This document shows positions 11,549 to 26,712 of a stretch of DNA of 64,000 nucleotides, one piece after another. This DNA comes from Rhodocollybia butyracea (Eukaryota > Basidiomycota > Agaricomycetes > Agaricales > Omphalotaceae). The position numbers and the translations under genes are program-made. The stretch is taken from contig JADNRY010000005.1 in assembly GCA_015501585.1 (NCBI GenBank), positions 496,001 to 560,000 of the forward strand, written 5' to 3'. Positions within the stretch are counted from its first letter, which is position 1, and every line of letters starts with the position of its first letter. Under the pieces are notes generated by a model. The model saw only the letters and a list, made by a program, of their open reading frames with translations, was not told the origin of the DNA and did no database searches.

Positions 11549-14500
11549 ATGCACTTGTATCTAGGAAGCAACCCTAGATCGTTGATTCTTGCTACCAGTA
11601 CCTCCGAGGAACGCCTCGGAAAGCCCAGCAGAGCTCTTGTATTTCGTGCTGGCGTAAACAATGCTCAAGCTGTGGTAGAATTCCTGCCTAAAGATGAAGT
11701 AGATCTCCAAAATGCTGTCAAGCTAACCCAGAGGGGTGTAAAGGGTTGCCTCGGGATGATATCTGTGGACAACGGTATGTAATAAAACTCTTAATCTCTG
11801 TGCTTCATCTGAAAGATCATCGCAGATCTATTTCTCGCTGTGGTTACAAGCGCAGGCGAAGTAGGGAATACTCGGCCTTCAAAAGCGACGCCTGAAACAG
11901 TTGCCCGTATACATGAAGTGGCATTTTATAGCTTAACATCGTCGTATTGGGACGATATAGATACAGCATCTAATGTCGAAGTACAAGATAGAGACTACAC
12001 AAATCCTCAAGCCTACGAACACCCATGCTTGCCTTTGACCAAAATAATGTCTTCGGGCACATTTTACTACGCCATCGACTCCGGGTGGGATCTTTCCTCG
12101 AGGCTTACTCGGCGACTCGCACAGGGGATGAGGGATTCCAATGATATCGCGAACTATGACGACAGATTCGTTTGGAACGAATTCATCGCCCGTAGTCTGC
12201 TGGATTTCCGTGAACGCCTTGATCCGTACGAACGCGATGAGTTTGATAGCTGCCAGTTTGTCGTATGTCTGATTCTCTTCTTCAGCACCGGATTTCGCTT
12301 ATTATATCCTAGATTTTGACTATTCAAGGATATGTGGGTGTCTTTTCGATGGCATTACCCGCTCCTCCAACAAATGGAGCTCCTGCAATCGCCACACTTT
12401 CCCTCATATCTCGACTCGGCTGGAAACGCGCTGGTACAAGGTTCAATACTAGAGGTGTCGACGACGATGGAAACTGCGCTAATTTTGTCGAGGTATACGC
12501 CACACTGTCCTCGTATTCGACTTTCTAAACGCTCCACAGACTGAGACCATATTTAGCAATGATCAACACTGTGTTAGTTATGTACAAGTCCGAGGCAGCG
12601 TCCCGTGTATGTACTCTGTTACTACACTGATTGGAAATTTTAATACCAGTTTACCTCGCTTTTGCAGTGTTTTGGGAGCAGCAAGGCCTTCAAACTTTTG
12701 GACATCGTATACAGATCACTCGGCCGCATGCCTCTCAACCTGCTTTTGAGCGACATTTCGCTTCTTTGACAGAGGAATACGGTCCCAGTCATGCTATAAA
12801 TCTTCTTGGAACTAAAGAAAATGAAACCATTCTGAGCAGTGCCTACGACCGCCATCTTCAAATAGCTCTTGGAGCTCTTGGAGATGGGTTGACCATCACC
12901 CACTTTGACTTTCACTCCCAAGTCAGAATCGGCGGACATGATAGTGTCATGCGAGAACTACGGTAGCGTATCTCTATCTTGAAAGACTTGCGATTGCTGA
13001 TACAAAGCTGAAGACGTATAGAAGCCATTGCCGACCATATCGACTCTTTTGGATCCACTATGTGCGACACAGGATCTAACGACGTCATCACAAATCAACG
13101 GGGGGTATTCAGGACTAATTGTCTAGACTGGTTGGCATATTTTCTTATATCGACCAAAAAACCATTAACTTTTTACCAGTCTTGATCGAACAAATTTTGT
13201 GCAAGACATACTGTCTCGAACTAGTTTGGAACAATATCTGATACTCGTCCGGCGCGAGTGGATACAATCAAACACCATTTGGCTGCATCACCGCGAACTC
13301 TGGGCGGAGAATGGGGACGCTCTATCCAAGATCTATGCAGGTACTGGTGCCCTGAACACCAGCTATACACGGAGTGGAAAACGAACACTTGCTGGTCCGT
13401 CTCAGACGTAGCTCGCTGATTGTACCTGACAAAAAAAATTCAGGTGTGCTCTCGGATGCAACTAAGAGTGTTTCTCGAGCGTACATCAACAACTTCCAGG
13501 ACAAAGGGAAGCAGACCGCAATCGATATGTTTCTGGTGAGTTTGATGCTTCCCGTAGGCGTCCTCCGTCCCTTAAACACAGTTAGGGTAACATGAGCTCT
13601 CAAAGACAAGTGACTATCTTCGACCCCATTCACGACTCGGTTCGCGCCGCATTAGACCAGCGACTACCCGAATATTCGCATACAAAACGAGCCACCATCT
13701 TTGTGGGTACATGGAATCTGAACGGTCGAGTATGTTGTCTATACTGAGTTGGCCCATTCATTGATTGAGGCCTATTATTGCAGCCCCCATCAGAGTCCTT
13801 ACTTCCGTGGCTATTCCCGAGAGAAGGTAGATTTTTTTTTGTTCGTATTGAGTCCACAATAACAATCATTACCTTTTGTAGCTTTCGAAGAGTGAGTCAA
13901 TTCATTTCAAATTTACAGCTACCACGCTGATTTTCCAAGTCCGGATATGTTTGTTCTAGGGTTTCAGGAGGTTGTGCCGCTTACCGCCCAGCAAATAGTT
14001 CAAGCAGACCCAGAAAAACGGTGAGATCCTTCGCTTTCCTGGTATACCTCTGGTTTCAATTTGATAGGCGGTTATGGGAAACAAAAATCCTAGAAACTCT
14101 CGACCGCCGTTCGAACAAAAAGTCTGACTACGTTTTGCTCCGGAGTGAACAGGTTAAAACATCTACTCTCCCGTTACCGAACTATTCTTATTGTCTATCG
14201 TAGCTGGTCGGCACTGCGCTTCTCGTTCTAGTGAAATCTGAGCTTACTTCAGTTATACGAAACGTGGAAGCTACGACACGAAAGGTAAGAAAAATACTTT
14301 CGATGAGTGAAAGCCTGTTGACATCGCCTAGACTGGTCTGCGTGGGATGTCCGGAAACAAAGGTGCTGTCGGTATCCGCTTACAATATCACGACACCAGC
14401 TTCTGTTTCGTCACTGCCCATCTTGCCGCTGGGCATGCGAACATAGAGGAGAGAAACATGGATTATCGTACGATTGAAACGGGCTTGCATTTTCTCAAAG

Positions 14501-15632
14501 GGAAGACCATATCAAGCCACGAGTGAGCGACGTCTTCTTCCTTCATAGACACTCAAGAATCGAGAAAACTTATCATTCTCTGGTTCTCAGAAACATTATG
14601 TGGCTTGCCGATACCAACTATCGAATCGATCTTGAGAACGAAACAGTGAGGAGTTTAGCTCAATCAAATTCGTTCGATGCTTTGCTCGCTGCTGATCAGG
14701 TGGGAATCTCGGCTGAGACAGATGAGTTACATCTGACGGATTTTGTTTGGGACACACGTAGCTCAAGCGAACCATGGATGCGGGAATAGCATTCTCTGGG
14801 TACGAGGAAGGTCCGCTACTTTTCAAACCCACGTACCGGTATGATCTGGGCACAGACAACTATGATACGAGCGAGAAGATGAGGATACCTGCTTGGACGG
14901 GTACGCTCGTTCTCAATGTCGTGAAGCCTTCCCTGATATTTCGTAGATCGTATACTGTATCGTGGGTTTCAACTGGACCTTTCCGCGTACTCAAGGGCGG
15001 AGCTCAAAGGTTCAGATCATAAACCAGGTTCGTTGCTGGCAAAACTGGAGTCCGTCGCGATCTCGATATTGACGCCCAATTGACAGTATTCGCTGTCTTT
15101 CGACCCAATATTCGCATCATCGACCCTGTGAAAAAGGCCGCACTGTCCCGTCTACTATTAAGCAGTGTTCTGCATACTGCACCAGGTGAAAAATTGGACG
15201 ATAAGCTTGCCTCGATGGTGTTACCAGATAACTTCTATTCAACTGAACGTAAGCAACTACTACGTGCCTGGACGAGCTAAACACTGACTGAGCGTTCAAC
15301 GTACTAGTTCCCCCTCCGAGTACTGATGAAAATTCATGGTGGGATACGCCAGGTTTGTTGATTCGCTTCAGTACGTTGGTGCAATCATTAATGTATGGCT
15401 TACAGATCTCCCCAATGGCGTTCTGCCCATTTCCTTGATTAACTCTCACTCGTATCGTCATACAAAAAATCCTTTTGATGAAGAGGATTCAATAGACACT
15501 CCTTTGTCTACTTCGCCTTCTTCTTCGGACGAAGAACTTTACTCTGCGGCAGTGATGACGCCTGGACCTCCCCCTCCTACAGCTCGAAAGCCTCCTCCTC
15601 TCCCTGGTCGCCACGATATTAGGCCTGATTAA
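11549..15632 (+). CDS. Synaptojanin-like phosphoinositide phosphatase (Sac1 + 5-phosphatase)
   Basis: Dephosphorylates PI(4,5)P2 and other phosphoinositides at the plasma membrane/endocytic sites; equivalent to yeast Inp51/52/53. The N-terminal Sac1 domain shows [14 protein letters not shown] and [10 protein letters not shown]. The CX5R active site CLDCLDRT is split by an intron near 13130-13180, so this Sac domain should be catalytic. The 5-phosphatase domain starts at [10 protein letters not shown] (about 13700), then [43 protein letters not shown] and IPAWTDRILYRG. The C-tail is proline-rich ([17 protein letters not shown]) with an NPFDEED motif, a typical EH-domain ligand for endocytosis. 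Start ATG 11549 gives [12 protein letters not shown], matching the family N-terminus. Some fifteen or more short introns; no break seen. Confidence 0.92.
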
Positions 15633-15736
15633 AACAAGACAAGAGCACTGGATGTAAATTACATATATTTTAGACGGAACTAATGTGACCATTTTAGAGC
15701 AAGATACAAGATAAAAATGGACCGAAGAACACGAAA

Positions 15737-17563
15737 TCAGATGATTCCTTGCTTTTTGAGATCCTCGTAGGTCTTCCTGTTATAGACATTACCCTCATCA
15801 TCCTCTAGTTCCTCCATGGTCTCCTGCTCGAATACTTCGTGTTTGCCTTCTTGCTTGAGTTTTTCGGCAACTGTAATTGATTGAGTACAGTCATAGAGAT
15901 AACAAGTATCGACTCACGAGCAAGCGCGTCCTCAATCTTCGTAATCTCATGAAAGTGTTTGGTGTTTGGTAGACCCAGCGCACGCATACCAAAAGCGTGT
16001 CGAGACTCTTGGAAGTGTCGGTCAAAGTTTTTTCTGTAGGAGACAACTTGAGAAAAGGGGGGACAATCTGAAAGATAAAACAATCTACATACCGACCCAT
16101 ATAAACATAATCCGAGCATATCTCGCACCGATACTCCACACCCAGCCCATGCAACTTGTATAACCAATACGGAATAGGTTTACCATCCCACCCCAGAGGT
16201 AACTTGAGAGGGTTGTATATCCTCTCTTCTTCCTCTTCCTCCTCCTCGCCCTCTTCAGCAGCACCACCGTTTTGAGTGGAGACAGCGGCTGGTTTGGGCT
16301 TCGACTGGTCAATAAGTTCTTGCTCACGCTCGCGGGCAGTGAGTGAAAATCGACGTTCGACATTCGCTTTGGTATCATTGATAGTTCCAGCAAGCGGAAT
16401 CAGGAGCGAGGTCACAAGGTGGGTATAGAGAGCAGAATTTCGGAGACGGGTTTTAAGCGAGCTAGTATTCGATGAAGGTGTGGAAGTTGGAGGTCCATTG
16501 GGATTTGTAGGGGCGTTATCAAAAGAACCTTGAGCCTGCTTTACCGAAGCTTTGATATGTTTCTTAGACGTGAGATGTGCGTCGTAAACAGTCTGTTTTG
16601 GAATAGTGCTTCTGGCCTGTGAAGGTATTAGCAGGAAAATGCAAGAGCTTGAAATTTGACATACACGCTGAACACCATATCCCACTACCGTTGACTTCTT
16701 TCCCTGCCTTCTTTTCATTACTGACCTCTTCTAACCAATCTTTTGACTCTCCAGCTTCCCACCATTTTTCAAACTCAGTAGTTGCGTGTTGTTGTTGTAG
16801 ATCAACGTCTCCAAGGGGTTGAGTTCGCTTCGTGAAAGAAAGAAATAAGTGTGTAGGTTTTTTATATACCTGGAGCGTAATTTAGCGACTGAGAGAAAAA
16901 AAATAATGCCATAACTCACATTTCATAGTCTTTAGTGAAGCGAGCTTCCTTTGATAATTCTCGATGAACAGGTCCAGACTGTGCTTCAAGGAGAAGGTCG
17001 AGGTACTGAAGATAACCGGGACGCTTTCCGATATGCTTCAGATTGTTGTATGCAGTATGGTTGGCGTAGAGGTCAAGGTACTTGCCATAAGCCTCTTCAC
17101 CGGAAAAGAGCAAGGAAATTGCTGGTGAAAAAGATTAGCTCTGATTCAAGATATATAAAAAGCACGTACGGTCTTCCTCTTGATAGTCTTCGTCGTCTTG
17201 ATTTGGTTCCTCGAGCAACGAAGCCAATTCCAGTTCAAAGCCTCCTGCGACAGAATCAGGATACTTGCTGTGGTGCTCTCGGATTTTACTTAACCGCAAG
17301 TAAAATTCATCCAGATTATTCTGTTGAGACTGCGAAGCAGAAAGTGCATTTATCTCGTGTTCCCGGGCATCCTTGTCGTCGTAAAGACTGTTGAGAGCGA
17401 CGACTCGTGAAGTTATCCGGTCAAGCACCTGTGCAGCACGATGTTCGCCTTGCAATCTGGATTCATGAGTAGAGGCATTTCTAGAAAGAAGGGTGTAGAG
17501 AGCGCGTTCAAAGCGTTCAATTTCTTCATGAGTTTGCCTCTGCACTTCGATGACAGAGTCCAT
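15737..17563 (-). CDS. SF3A3: Splicing factor SF3A subunit 3 (SF3a60/Prp9)
   Basis: Component of SF3a in the U2 snRNP, needed for pre-spliceosome assembly. N-terminal helices begin [22 protein letters not shown] and continue through [15 protein letters not shown] and [12 protein letters not shown], matching SF3a60. After the central region comes [19 protein letters not shown] and the matrin-type C2H2 zinc finger [14 protein letters not shown]...[11 protein letters not shown]. The C-terminus reads [14 protein letters not shown] and stops at 15737. ATG 17563 was chosen because upstream in-frame codons extend past the normal start and into the neighbouring divergent gene. Central acid- and alanine-rich linkers vary from the human protein. 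Head-to-head with eIF4A3, 52 bp apart. Confidence 0.95.
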
Positions 17564-17615
17564 ATTGAAGAAAGTGAAGGTGGGAATAAATTTTGCTTCT
17601 TCAACTTGAACCATA
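17564..17615. promoter_or_regulatory. 52-bp divergent intergenic region SF3A3 / eIF4A3
   Basis: The two start codons (17563 minus, 17616 plus) are separated by only 52 bp, so both 5' UTRs and core promoters must lie in or overlap this segment or the opposite coding regions. No TATA box is visible. Start choices on both sides rest on clear protein N-termini. Confidence 0.7.
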
Positions 17616-19232
<1,617 letters not shown>

Positions 19233-20210
19233 TGGGCGTTTGCCCTGCGGATGTATAGAAGCCTTGATTTTATCAAGGCAAAAAAGACGGTCTTGTTGTT
19301 ACATGTTGATCGATATCTTTTCTATGTTACTCGTATTCTCTGTAGTGTATATTATCATTATTCATACAACAGATCCTGATAAGCACCCCCATTCGCAGTG
19401 AAATCGCATGATTGGATTTTCGGGAATAGAAGGTGTAACTGAATCCTGGGCCTTGTCTCAGAAAGTACTTACATTGAAGAAGGAGAGAGTGATCAGAGTG
19501 TTGTCTCTCCTTGCCAAAGAATTGAGATCACAACCTGGTGCAGAAAATCGCTTCTCAAGGACCCTGGCAAGCCCTTCATACATCCGAGTCATGAGGGGGA
19601 TGCCAAGCCTTGAGAGGAGCAAACGGACGACGAATATTGAAGTAGCTTTTGAACTTCGTTATAAGGCAGCATAACAGGGTTGGAAATATTTTTTCGAGGG
19701 CCTAGCAAAGCAGCTGGGGTAATGTACGAGAAAATTATGATAGAAATAGGGTGACACCGATATTTCTGGAACCTGGCGATGTGTTCGATAAGAAAAGCTG
19801 GCAGACCATGCCATAGAAGTCTCATACTTGAAAAAAAAAAGAATGAGGGAATGACCAAGTTGGGTGAGGCTGGCCCAGGGTGTCACCCCCGCGAAGTGCT
19901 ACTATCATTAACCATAATATACATACGCAGGAACCGGGATTCAACTGTGCTCCATTCCTGTCGCCAGAGTCAAGAATGCTGAACCTGAAGCGCTGGCCGC
20001 GTCCATCGATCAGAAGAGAACCAAAGGAAGTTATCATTTATCGTGTCCACCGGCCTCAGGACCGCAGTTTCCAATTTATTTCGCCCGTACATAGTCTTCT
20101 CATTCAAAACCAACGAAATAACTCTGAATTTTTTTATCAGTTGACGGTTTCGTTCGCGTGGTGTGGCGTATAAGTATTATTTATTTGCCTATGTACTAAT
20201 CATACGGCGA
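19233..20210. other. Intergenic, 3' of eIF4A3 to transposon edge
   Basis: About 1 kb of ordinary composition, with an A10 tract near 19830. A plus-strand frame at 19408-19674 is open but has no recognisable similarity. No repeat was seen until the target duplication at 20211. Confidence 0.5.
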
Positions 20211-20218
20211 ATGTTCAT

Positions 20219-20372
20219 CATCTGTTAATCCCAGGTAACTGTATGTATAAGACCGATTGATCGGTTGATGTTCGCTATATATACGTAGCGTTTGCGGCTA
20301 GAGCCTAGATATGGATAAACATGCTAAAGTACTACTATAGTTATAAAGGCCTTTACTGAGGAATTTTGACTA
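20219..20372 (+). repeat. Left TIR of outer transposon
   Basis: 154 bp, reverse complement of 41573-41726 with a single mismatch. Begins CATCTGTTAATCCCAGG (right end CACCTGTT...). Preceded by the 8-bp duplication ATGTTCAT at 20211-20218. Confidence 0.9.
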
Positions 20373-21371
20373 CACAGGCAGGACATCCTATTCACCTGAG
20401 GTCCGCCCGGCGCCGTTGATCCCCAGTACAAAGTAACTCCGGCTAAGTCTAAAATCCATAGGATCGTATTGAAGTGCAATCGGCACATTTTGTACTCAGT
20501 TTTAGCCAGATTTGTACTCAGGATCATAAATACAGTGCACTCAGTACCGCCCCTTGCACCCGATCTTTTACACTGCACTCCCGGCTCCTTCCGTTCTCAT
20601 TCTTATTCCTGCTTTCGTTGGCTTAAAAACAATGCCATTCATGCGACAATAGCTACACTACGTTACACACCGTATCTATACCAAACGCATCCCACAAAAC
20701 CAGAATAAGAGAAATAAATTGGCCAAAACATAGCGTTGGAAGACCATGCCGTGTCCAAAAAAAAAACAAGAACGAAAAGAAACAAATGAGCACGCACCGT
20801 TAGGGACAGTCGCCTTACGAAAACACTGCTTCAGTACGAGCAACTGAAGACCAAAACATAACCACTTACATATAGCAGAAGAGCGCTTGAAGGAACTTGA
20901 GGTTGATTTAGTGCGTTGAAGGGCATTTTCAGGTCTTGAACCGTTCAGAAAGGCTTCTAACTACACCGCCACGAGATGCTTGCGTTTTGAAGTCAACCTT
21001 GAACACGAGCAATGGCTTGAGGAAGCGAGTCCTTGATTTACTTGTGTCTTGCCAGTTTTTCTTTTGATCGCTTGAAATGAAAGAGAGATTTTGGATAGAA
21101 CCTTTGAAACGAAAGCTTGGAGCTTGAGTACTTGAGCTCATACTTGAGTTGTGGACTTGAGCAATGGGGGTGGGAGTGCAAGTTTGAAGTGAAAGCGAAA
21201 CAAACATGGCGTGACATATACATCACGCGACTTACCTCAAGCACGTCAGCATTTAAGCGGAAGCAAAGTTCACGACGCGCCCTGCTCTTCAAGTTGCACG
21301 GTATAATCCTTGTCGAGGGCAGTACCAGAGGTAACATATTTAAAAGCCTACATATATAATATACACTTTTT
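20373..21371. other. Subterminal non-coding region of outer transposon
   Basis: 1 kb between the left TIR and the last exon of the split accessory gene. The stretch 20888-21190 contains about eleven scattered CTTGAA/CTTGAG hexamers, which could be subterminal binding sites or degenerate low-complexity sequence. Contains an A10 tract near 20757. No coding frame is supported. Confidence 0.4.
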
Positions 21372-22022
21372 CTAGTTGTTGTGGCACAAAGCCAATACAC
21401 TACTGCCAGGTACACCAGCGTTACGGGAAGCTGAGTTTTGCCTTCCAGATGCAGTGGACGCAGCACCTGGTTCGTTATTTACTGCGCCAGTAACGGAACC
21501 AGGTGAGAGGCCTACAAAGCCCTGCTCATCAAAGCGAACAAACTCTTCAAGTAATCTGGTAAAGTTCAATAACAGGTTAGTTTCATGCATGAAAACAAAG
21601 AACGGAGCAACGCACTGCTTCCAGCCCGAATCGGTGATCTTTGTCCCAAGCTCTTCCACCTTTTTGCTGTACCAATCATCGACCATGCTCCAGAAATCAT
21701 TGCCCTTGGGTTTTTTGCCTGTATGGTTTTTCGACGCCCTCTTCCTCTTGGCTGGTGGCTCGCTGAACTCTGGTCCACCTTCGTCGGTGTTGTGGCTGTC
21801 TGTCTCTTCCTCCCAAAGGAGGTCGCTATGTTGGTGGACAAAGTTTCTCTAGATACGACATCAGAGATGCAGTTACACCGTATTAGGACAACCACGTACC
21901 AAGGCAACATTTCGAAGAAGAACAAGTCGGTCGTTTGGTTTGGGCCCTCCTGGTCGTAGATATATGGTATTCATACGGTGAGTGAATGCTACAGCACCGA
22001 CGCCATTCTTGACGCTGTCCCG
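21372..22022 (-). pseudogene. Transposon accessory gene, C-terminal part (split by Plavaka insertion)
   Basis: Three exons on the minus strand give RDSVKNGVGAVAFTHRM, IYLRPGGPKPND, LVLLRNVAL, then RNFVHQHSDLLWEEE, PAKRKRAS, and GNDFWSMVDDWYSKKV, ending at 21372. I recognise the pattern (FW..VD.W..KKV..LG plus the histidine-rich segment) as the C-terminal half of an Agaricomycete transposon-associated protein of unknown function. The frame continues across short GT-AG introns (near 21835-21885 and 21553-21612). Its 5' part is missing here and is found 10.2 kb away at 32234-33215. The junction is exact: CTTCG on that side plus GGACAGC here restores codons for LRDSV. Interrupted, so probably non-functional as one protein. 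Confidence 0.75.
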
Positions 22023-22291
22023 CATCAGCAAAACCCAAAAGTCCTGTAGCGCCTTTACAGGTGATGCCAGGATGTCAGTGCATGTACCATAGTGACCCAG
22101 AATGTTAGGGCCTGTTACAGGACACTACATACTGATAAATTTAAACATCATGTTTGAACATGTAAAGGCTTGAACAGTATGAGTATTCTGTAGATGTACT
22201 GTCAGTCTGTAAAATGTGCACCTACTGGAGTAGCTGTACATGGGCTACATAATGTGTAAAATTAACAGCCTGGGCTGTCTTTGCAGAGCAT

Positions 22292-22364
22292 TACATGCTC
22301 AGACATTTTGAATCTTCAAGTACAGTAATGTATATGCTCAGCCATTCTGAATTATTAAATACAG
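22292..22364 (+). repeat. Imperfect direct repeat, two 34-bp copies
   Basis: 22292-22325 and 22331-22364 share tatgctcag-type cores and end in tacag. They lie in the subterminal region of the Plavaka element and may be transposase-binding repeats. Confidence 0.6.
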
Positions 22365-22383
22365 ACACAGACATCAGGCCTGG

Positions 22384-25300
22384 TCAATTACAGGAATGTA
22401 CAAGTTGAAGATACATGTAGAATTTTTGAATACTATAAAAACTCCATAACCTTCCTGACGAAAAAATATCCATGTCGTTGTTAATAGGCTCCTCACCATC
22501 TTCAGGCCCTAGGTTACCATTTTCACCTGGCTCATTTTCATCTTCCCAGTCTGAGAGTTCACCATACCCGTAGTCCATCAGCTCATCCTCTTGATTCTCC
22601 TCCTCTATCTCTGGGTCACTGTCAGAACAGAGTACTGGCTCCGAAACGTCCACTAATTCAATGTCAGAATTATCATCACTGAGATCACCATCCTCCTGTA
22701 GTGCCTGAATGTCCAGATCAGAAGGGATTTCGGGACGGTGAGCACCAAGAATAAGACCAGGACAGAAACGAACAACCATATCACGATCTGAAAAGCTAGA
22801 AATCCCAGTTAGTAAAGTGTTAACATAAGAAATAAAATATTACGAACAAACCAACATAGTATCTCCAGTAATCTTCATCATTCTCTGATGGTAGACGTGA
22901 GATCGACGGGCCCATAATTTCTGTTGTTCGACCAAGATGAAAAGCAGGGATGAGATGAACTGCCCGCACCACATATGATGGGTCCAGAAAGCCAAACGCA
23001 CACTCTTCACTACCATCGATAAACCCAATTCGGGGCAAACGCTTCACCTTCCACCCAGACTCAAATGCATCATCAAGACTGAACCAACGAACCCAGAGAA
23101 AGTCCATCTGTTGAATGGGTCCGTTTTTATACGAGACTCGGACATGGTAGATACCAACAACTCTGGCATACCAGTATGGATGATCATTGTCAAGATCAGA
23201 AGATAGGACCATGATATCAGGATGAGTGCGAGGATTAATAGAGTCTTGGCAACGGCGTAGGTCATACGAGGTGTAGTTGACCCGGATAATCTTGTGTTTG
23301 TAGAGACGGCCTAACTGAATATCAATATCATGTCGTTGTGCACTGGTGACATCCAACTCGTCAATATTAGCAAGACGGGCATAGAGGTGGTTTTTAAGCC
23401 TCTTCAAAAATGACTTGAAAGATCTATCAATAAAAAGCAAACACAAGCTCAAACTTTGGAATATTACACACCTTTACTGCTGGATCGCCAAGATTTTTGT
23501 TCATGAAATTATGTATATTAACATAATTGGAGGTGTCGCTGGAGATTTGATAGTGTTGGGAGGGTTCAGTTGGCAAAATCGGGTCAGAATATTCAAACGC
23601 AACACGAGGGTCTTCATCAGAGGAGGTGGTGGCTGGAGTGGATGATGAGGATGAGCTACTCGCAGCTGTGGCCTTAGCTGCAACTGCTTCAGCTTCAGCT
23701 TTGCCCTGAGCTTTGATGGCATGGATAAGCCGAATACGCCGTTCATGGTTGGTAACCTGACGGGTGTAACGAAACGTCTTGTTAGTCCGACTGTAAAAGC
23801 GTTTGAGTCGACGATGCTCGAGTTCACCCTATTGGATTGTAGTCAGGGAAAATGTGGAGAATTTGGAACATAAACTTACAATCATGGTAGAATAGTTGTC
23901 TGTTGTCCCAAAAAGTCGGATGAAGCGAGGATAGTGTCCAAGTGCATGCCATTTGTAAGTGTTCATATTGAATGTTTTGATTCGTGGTTCATCTTCACCA
24001 CCTTTGCGTTTTCTGGAATTTGAATTATTCATGTTTTTGGTTTTCCGGCGCTGGCGAGCATTGGTTTCCTTGGGTAATTCCTGCGTCTCGTATTCCTCAC
24101 AAACTTGGTCTTTGAATGTTCGTGCAGACTTTCCCAATTCAACAATATGATTGTTGAGCATGTCGATAGAGATATCCGAGTGGAGACGGAGTTTTGCAAA
24201 TGCTGAAAAGGCGTTAAGATCAAAAAGAAGGTCCTGGATTTCACTGTCATGCTCGGTAGGGAAAAGACCCTCAAAGACTGGTAAAGAAACCTGTTCAGCA
24301 GTTAGCAGAATGAATAATTAGCTAAAAGCTGAGACGCACCTGAAGAAAGTCCTCATAATCTCTAGCCGCTAGGTTTTTCATCAGAGATACATCCTTGCAG
24401 ATTTTACGTATTGTGTCTCGGCCAAAAGTTGGAATGTTTCGAAATCTAGGACATGTTTAAGAAAGCTGTGAAAGTTAAATGGATATTTACTTACCGTCGA
24501 TTCATTTCCTGGACCGAATCACTGCCAATAGTAGTCAATATCTGTATCAGCTGAATGAGTACACCCTTCCAGACACCAAGATCGATTTCATGCAGACAGT
24601 CTGGAACAAGGATATCATAGAAGTTGAAACCAAATTTGAAGAAACGGTCTGAAAAGGTATTCTAAAGATAATTCAATATTAAATAAAGAAATATTGACCA
24701 GAACTCACACGAATCGCAGTCCACGATGCTGCATGAAGGAAAGCATCAATAGCTTTGCTAGCAACACTATATCCAGCATCAAAGATCCACCGCCGAACAG
24801 AATGAATGGTGCGTTGACGCTGTGGAGTGTCCTCCCGAGCTTTGGTTTCTCGTCGACTAGCATCCCTCCTTGTTCCAAGTTGGTGAATCCGATCCTTTTT
24901 TGTCAAGCAGTGAATGCATGGATAGTCACCCAGACATTTGATACAGGCCAAAGCTACTCTGAAAACAATGAGTACTTGGGACATAGAGTCTATGTAGAAC
25001 TGATTACTCACTTTTCGGGATAGTCTGCTGAATACGTGAAAAGACGAGGGAAAATTTGTCGGAGAATACCATCACCACACTTGAGAACCACACCGTTTTC
25101 ATAGGCGTCCATGAAATCTTCATCCAAGATGACATCCCAAACACCTTGGAGAATTTCTCGACGAACATGAGTTAGAACTGCGGCGGTTGGTGCCTGGCCA
25201 TAATGATCTTCGTAAAAGTCGTTGAAGTTATCCGGAAGCTAAGTTAAGAGAAATCTTAAAATATTAATGAACATGAAACAGAGAGAACAATACCTTAGGA

Positions 25301-26712
25301 ATATAGGCCAAGTGATGAGAAGCAAAGGCGGTTGGCTTAGATCGTTCATATTTCGACTGGTTTCCGAAATAGAGATATATGGGCCACATTGATTCATCTC
25401 CCAAGTCCCAACTTTTGTAGCATCTGACCAGACCATCATACCCGCCAATGCATTAGGCGTGTTGTCATCAGAGCGCTGTTCCCATTGCTCTCTGCCAACT
25501 CGATTATGTTCATCAAGCCAAGCTTCCGAATTGTACAGCTCAGAATGAAGACGTGTTGAAGGAGGATTTGGATCCTGAGGAGTGGCGGGTTGGTGCTGCT
25601 GGTGTAGCTCAAACGGAGTGTAGTGGTATGTTTTGCTGGTTTCAGGGGATTGAAATGTTGACTTCAGGATCTCTAATGGTTTTCGATAATAGATGCCCTT
25701 GAGTTCGAACATTGGAGCGTCTTCCTCCTTTTGCTTGACGCCAGTGCAGGGGACTGGAATTCTGATAGATGTCTCGATCCACCCATCCTTTGCAGGAAAT
25801 GGAGAGTCATCTGGCTCGAATTCATCCATATCTTTGAGAACGCTGTTAGTGCTAAACCTGTCCAGATGTTCCTTTCTGAACTCCGGAGGATTGATAACGT
25901 TGTGTACAAGATCATCAAGATCAGCAATTGACTTTGCCTGGTTGCCACTATACCACCAGGACATGAGACGGAAGACTGTGATATTTTTGAAAGGAGCAAT
26001 AAAGTTTGTGCCTACAGAGCGCGTGGCGGACTGAATAGCTGAGCCAAGACTGCGGAGAGGATTAGCTGGAGGTAAGACAGGAAATCCGGCACCCTCGCAG
26101 ATATCGACAATAGGAACCTCTTCATCGGGTATAGCAGCAGGACATTCGGGATAGATACGGTACATGCCATATTCGTCAGGTTTTGTTGAGACATAGGTAA
26201 CTGGAGGAGCCTGAGGTGCTGGAGAAGGAGAAGGAGAAGTGTTCATAACAGGAGAAGCAACAGGAATGATGGCCTCTTCCTGTTCCTCTTCACCGTTTTG
26301 CTCTACCTGAAAAGTTGTAGGCATAGCATGGGAAAGAGACGGAAGATTGTCTCTGAGAACAGCAGGTAAATAGCGTGTTCTACCAGTCCTCGAAGGCTTC
26401 AGAACTATTTTTTCAAGTACAGGTGGGTCAGGAGGAGCAAACTGAGGAACTGCATCGGCTACAATCTAAAGAAGCGGAAGTATCAGGTCTAGTCAGGTAG
26501 ATATTGAAGACACAAACCTCATTCATATCTTCCCAGTCTTCTTCAGTAACATCCTTTCCAACCGTCCTAGCAACCTTCGATCCTTCAGCGCGTTTGGGTG
26601 CTAGAACAGGCATCAACAATACACGACATTCTTTCTTCAGCCTCTTGTGTTTGGTTAACCCTCCAGCTGACTTGCAGTCTGTCTTGCAGCTGGTGCATTT
26701 GAAGTTGGCCAT
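22384..26712 (-). CDS. Plavaka-family transposase
   Basis: Transposase of the inner element. The start at 26712 gives MANFKCTSCKTDCKSAGG, a C2HC/C2H2-like finger (C-x2-C...H...C). The body has the Plavaka signature order: FKNITVFRLMSWWYSG, YHYTPFELHQQ, RLHSELYNSEAWLDEH, LAGMMVWSDATKVG, then after an intron a segment ending RLFTYSADYPEKV, and CLGDYPCIHCLTKKD with a CxxC pair. Further on come KTFNMNTYKWHALGHYP and IRLFGTTDNYSTM, then basic and serine-rich linkers. The C-terminus is strongly acidic (DSDPEIEEENQED...) and stops at 22384. Exons join across introns of about 50 bp without a visible break, so it looks intact. An upstream ATG at 26748 would add a hydrophobic stretch and is less likely. 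Confidence 0.85.

Noticed and set aside
20207..20376. Stand-alone dispersed repeat
   Set aside because: The inverted copy at 41573-41726 and the matching 8-bp flanks show it is the TIR of a 21.5-kb element.
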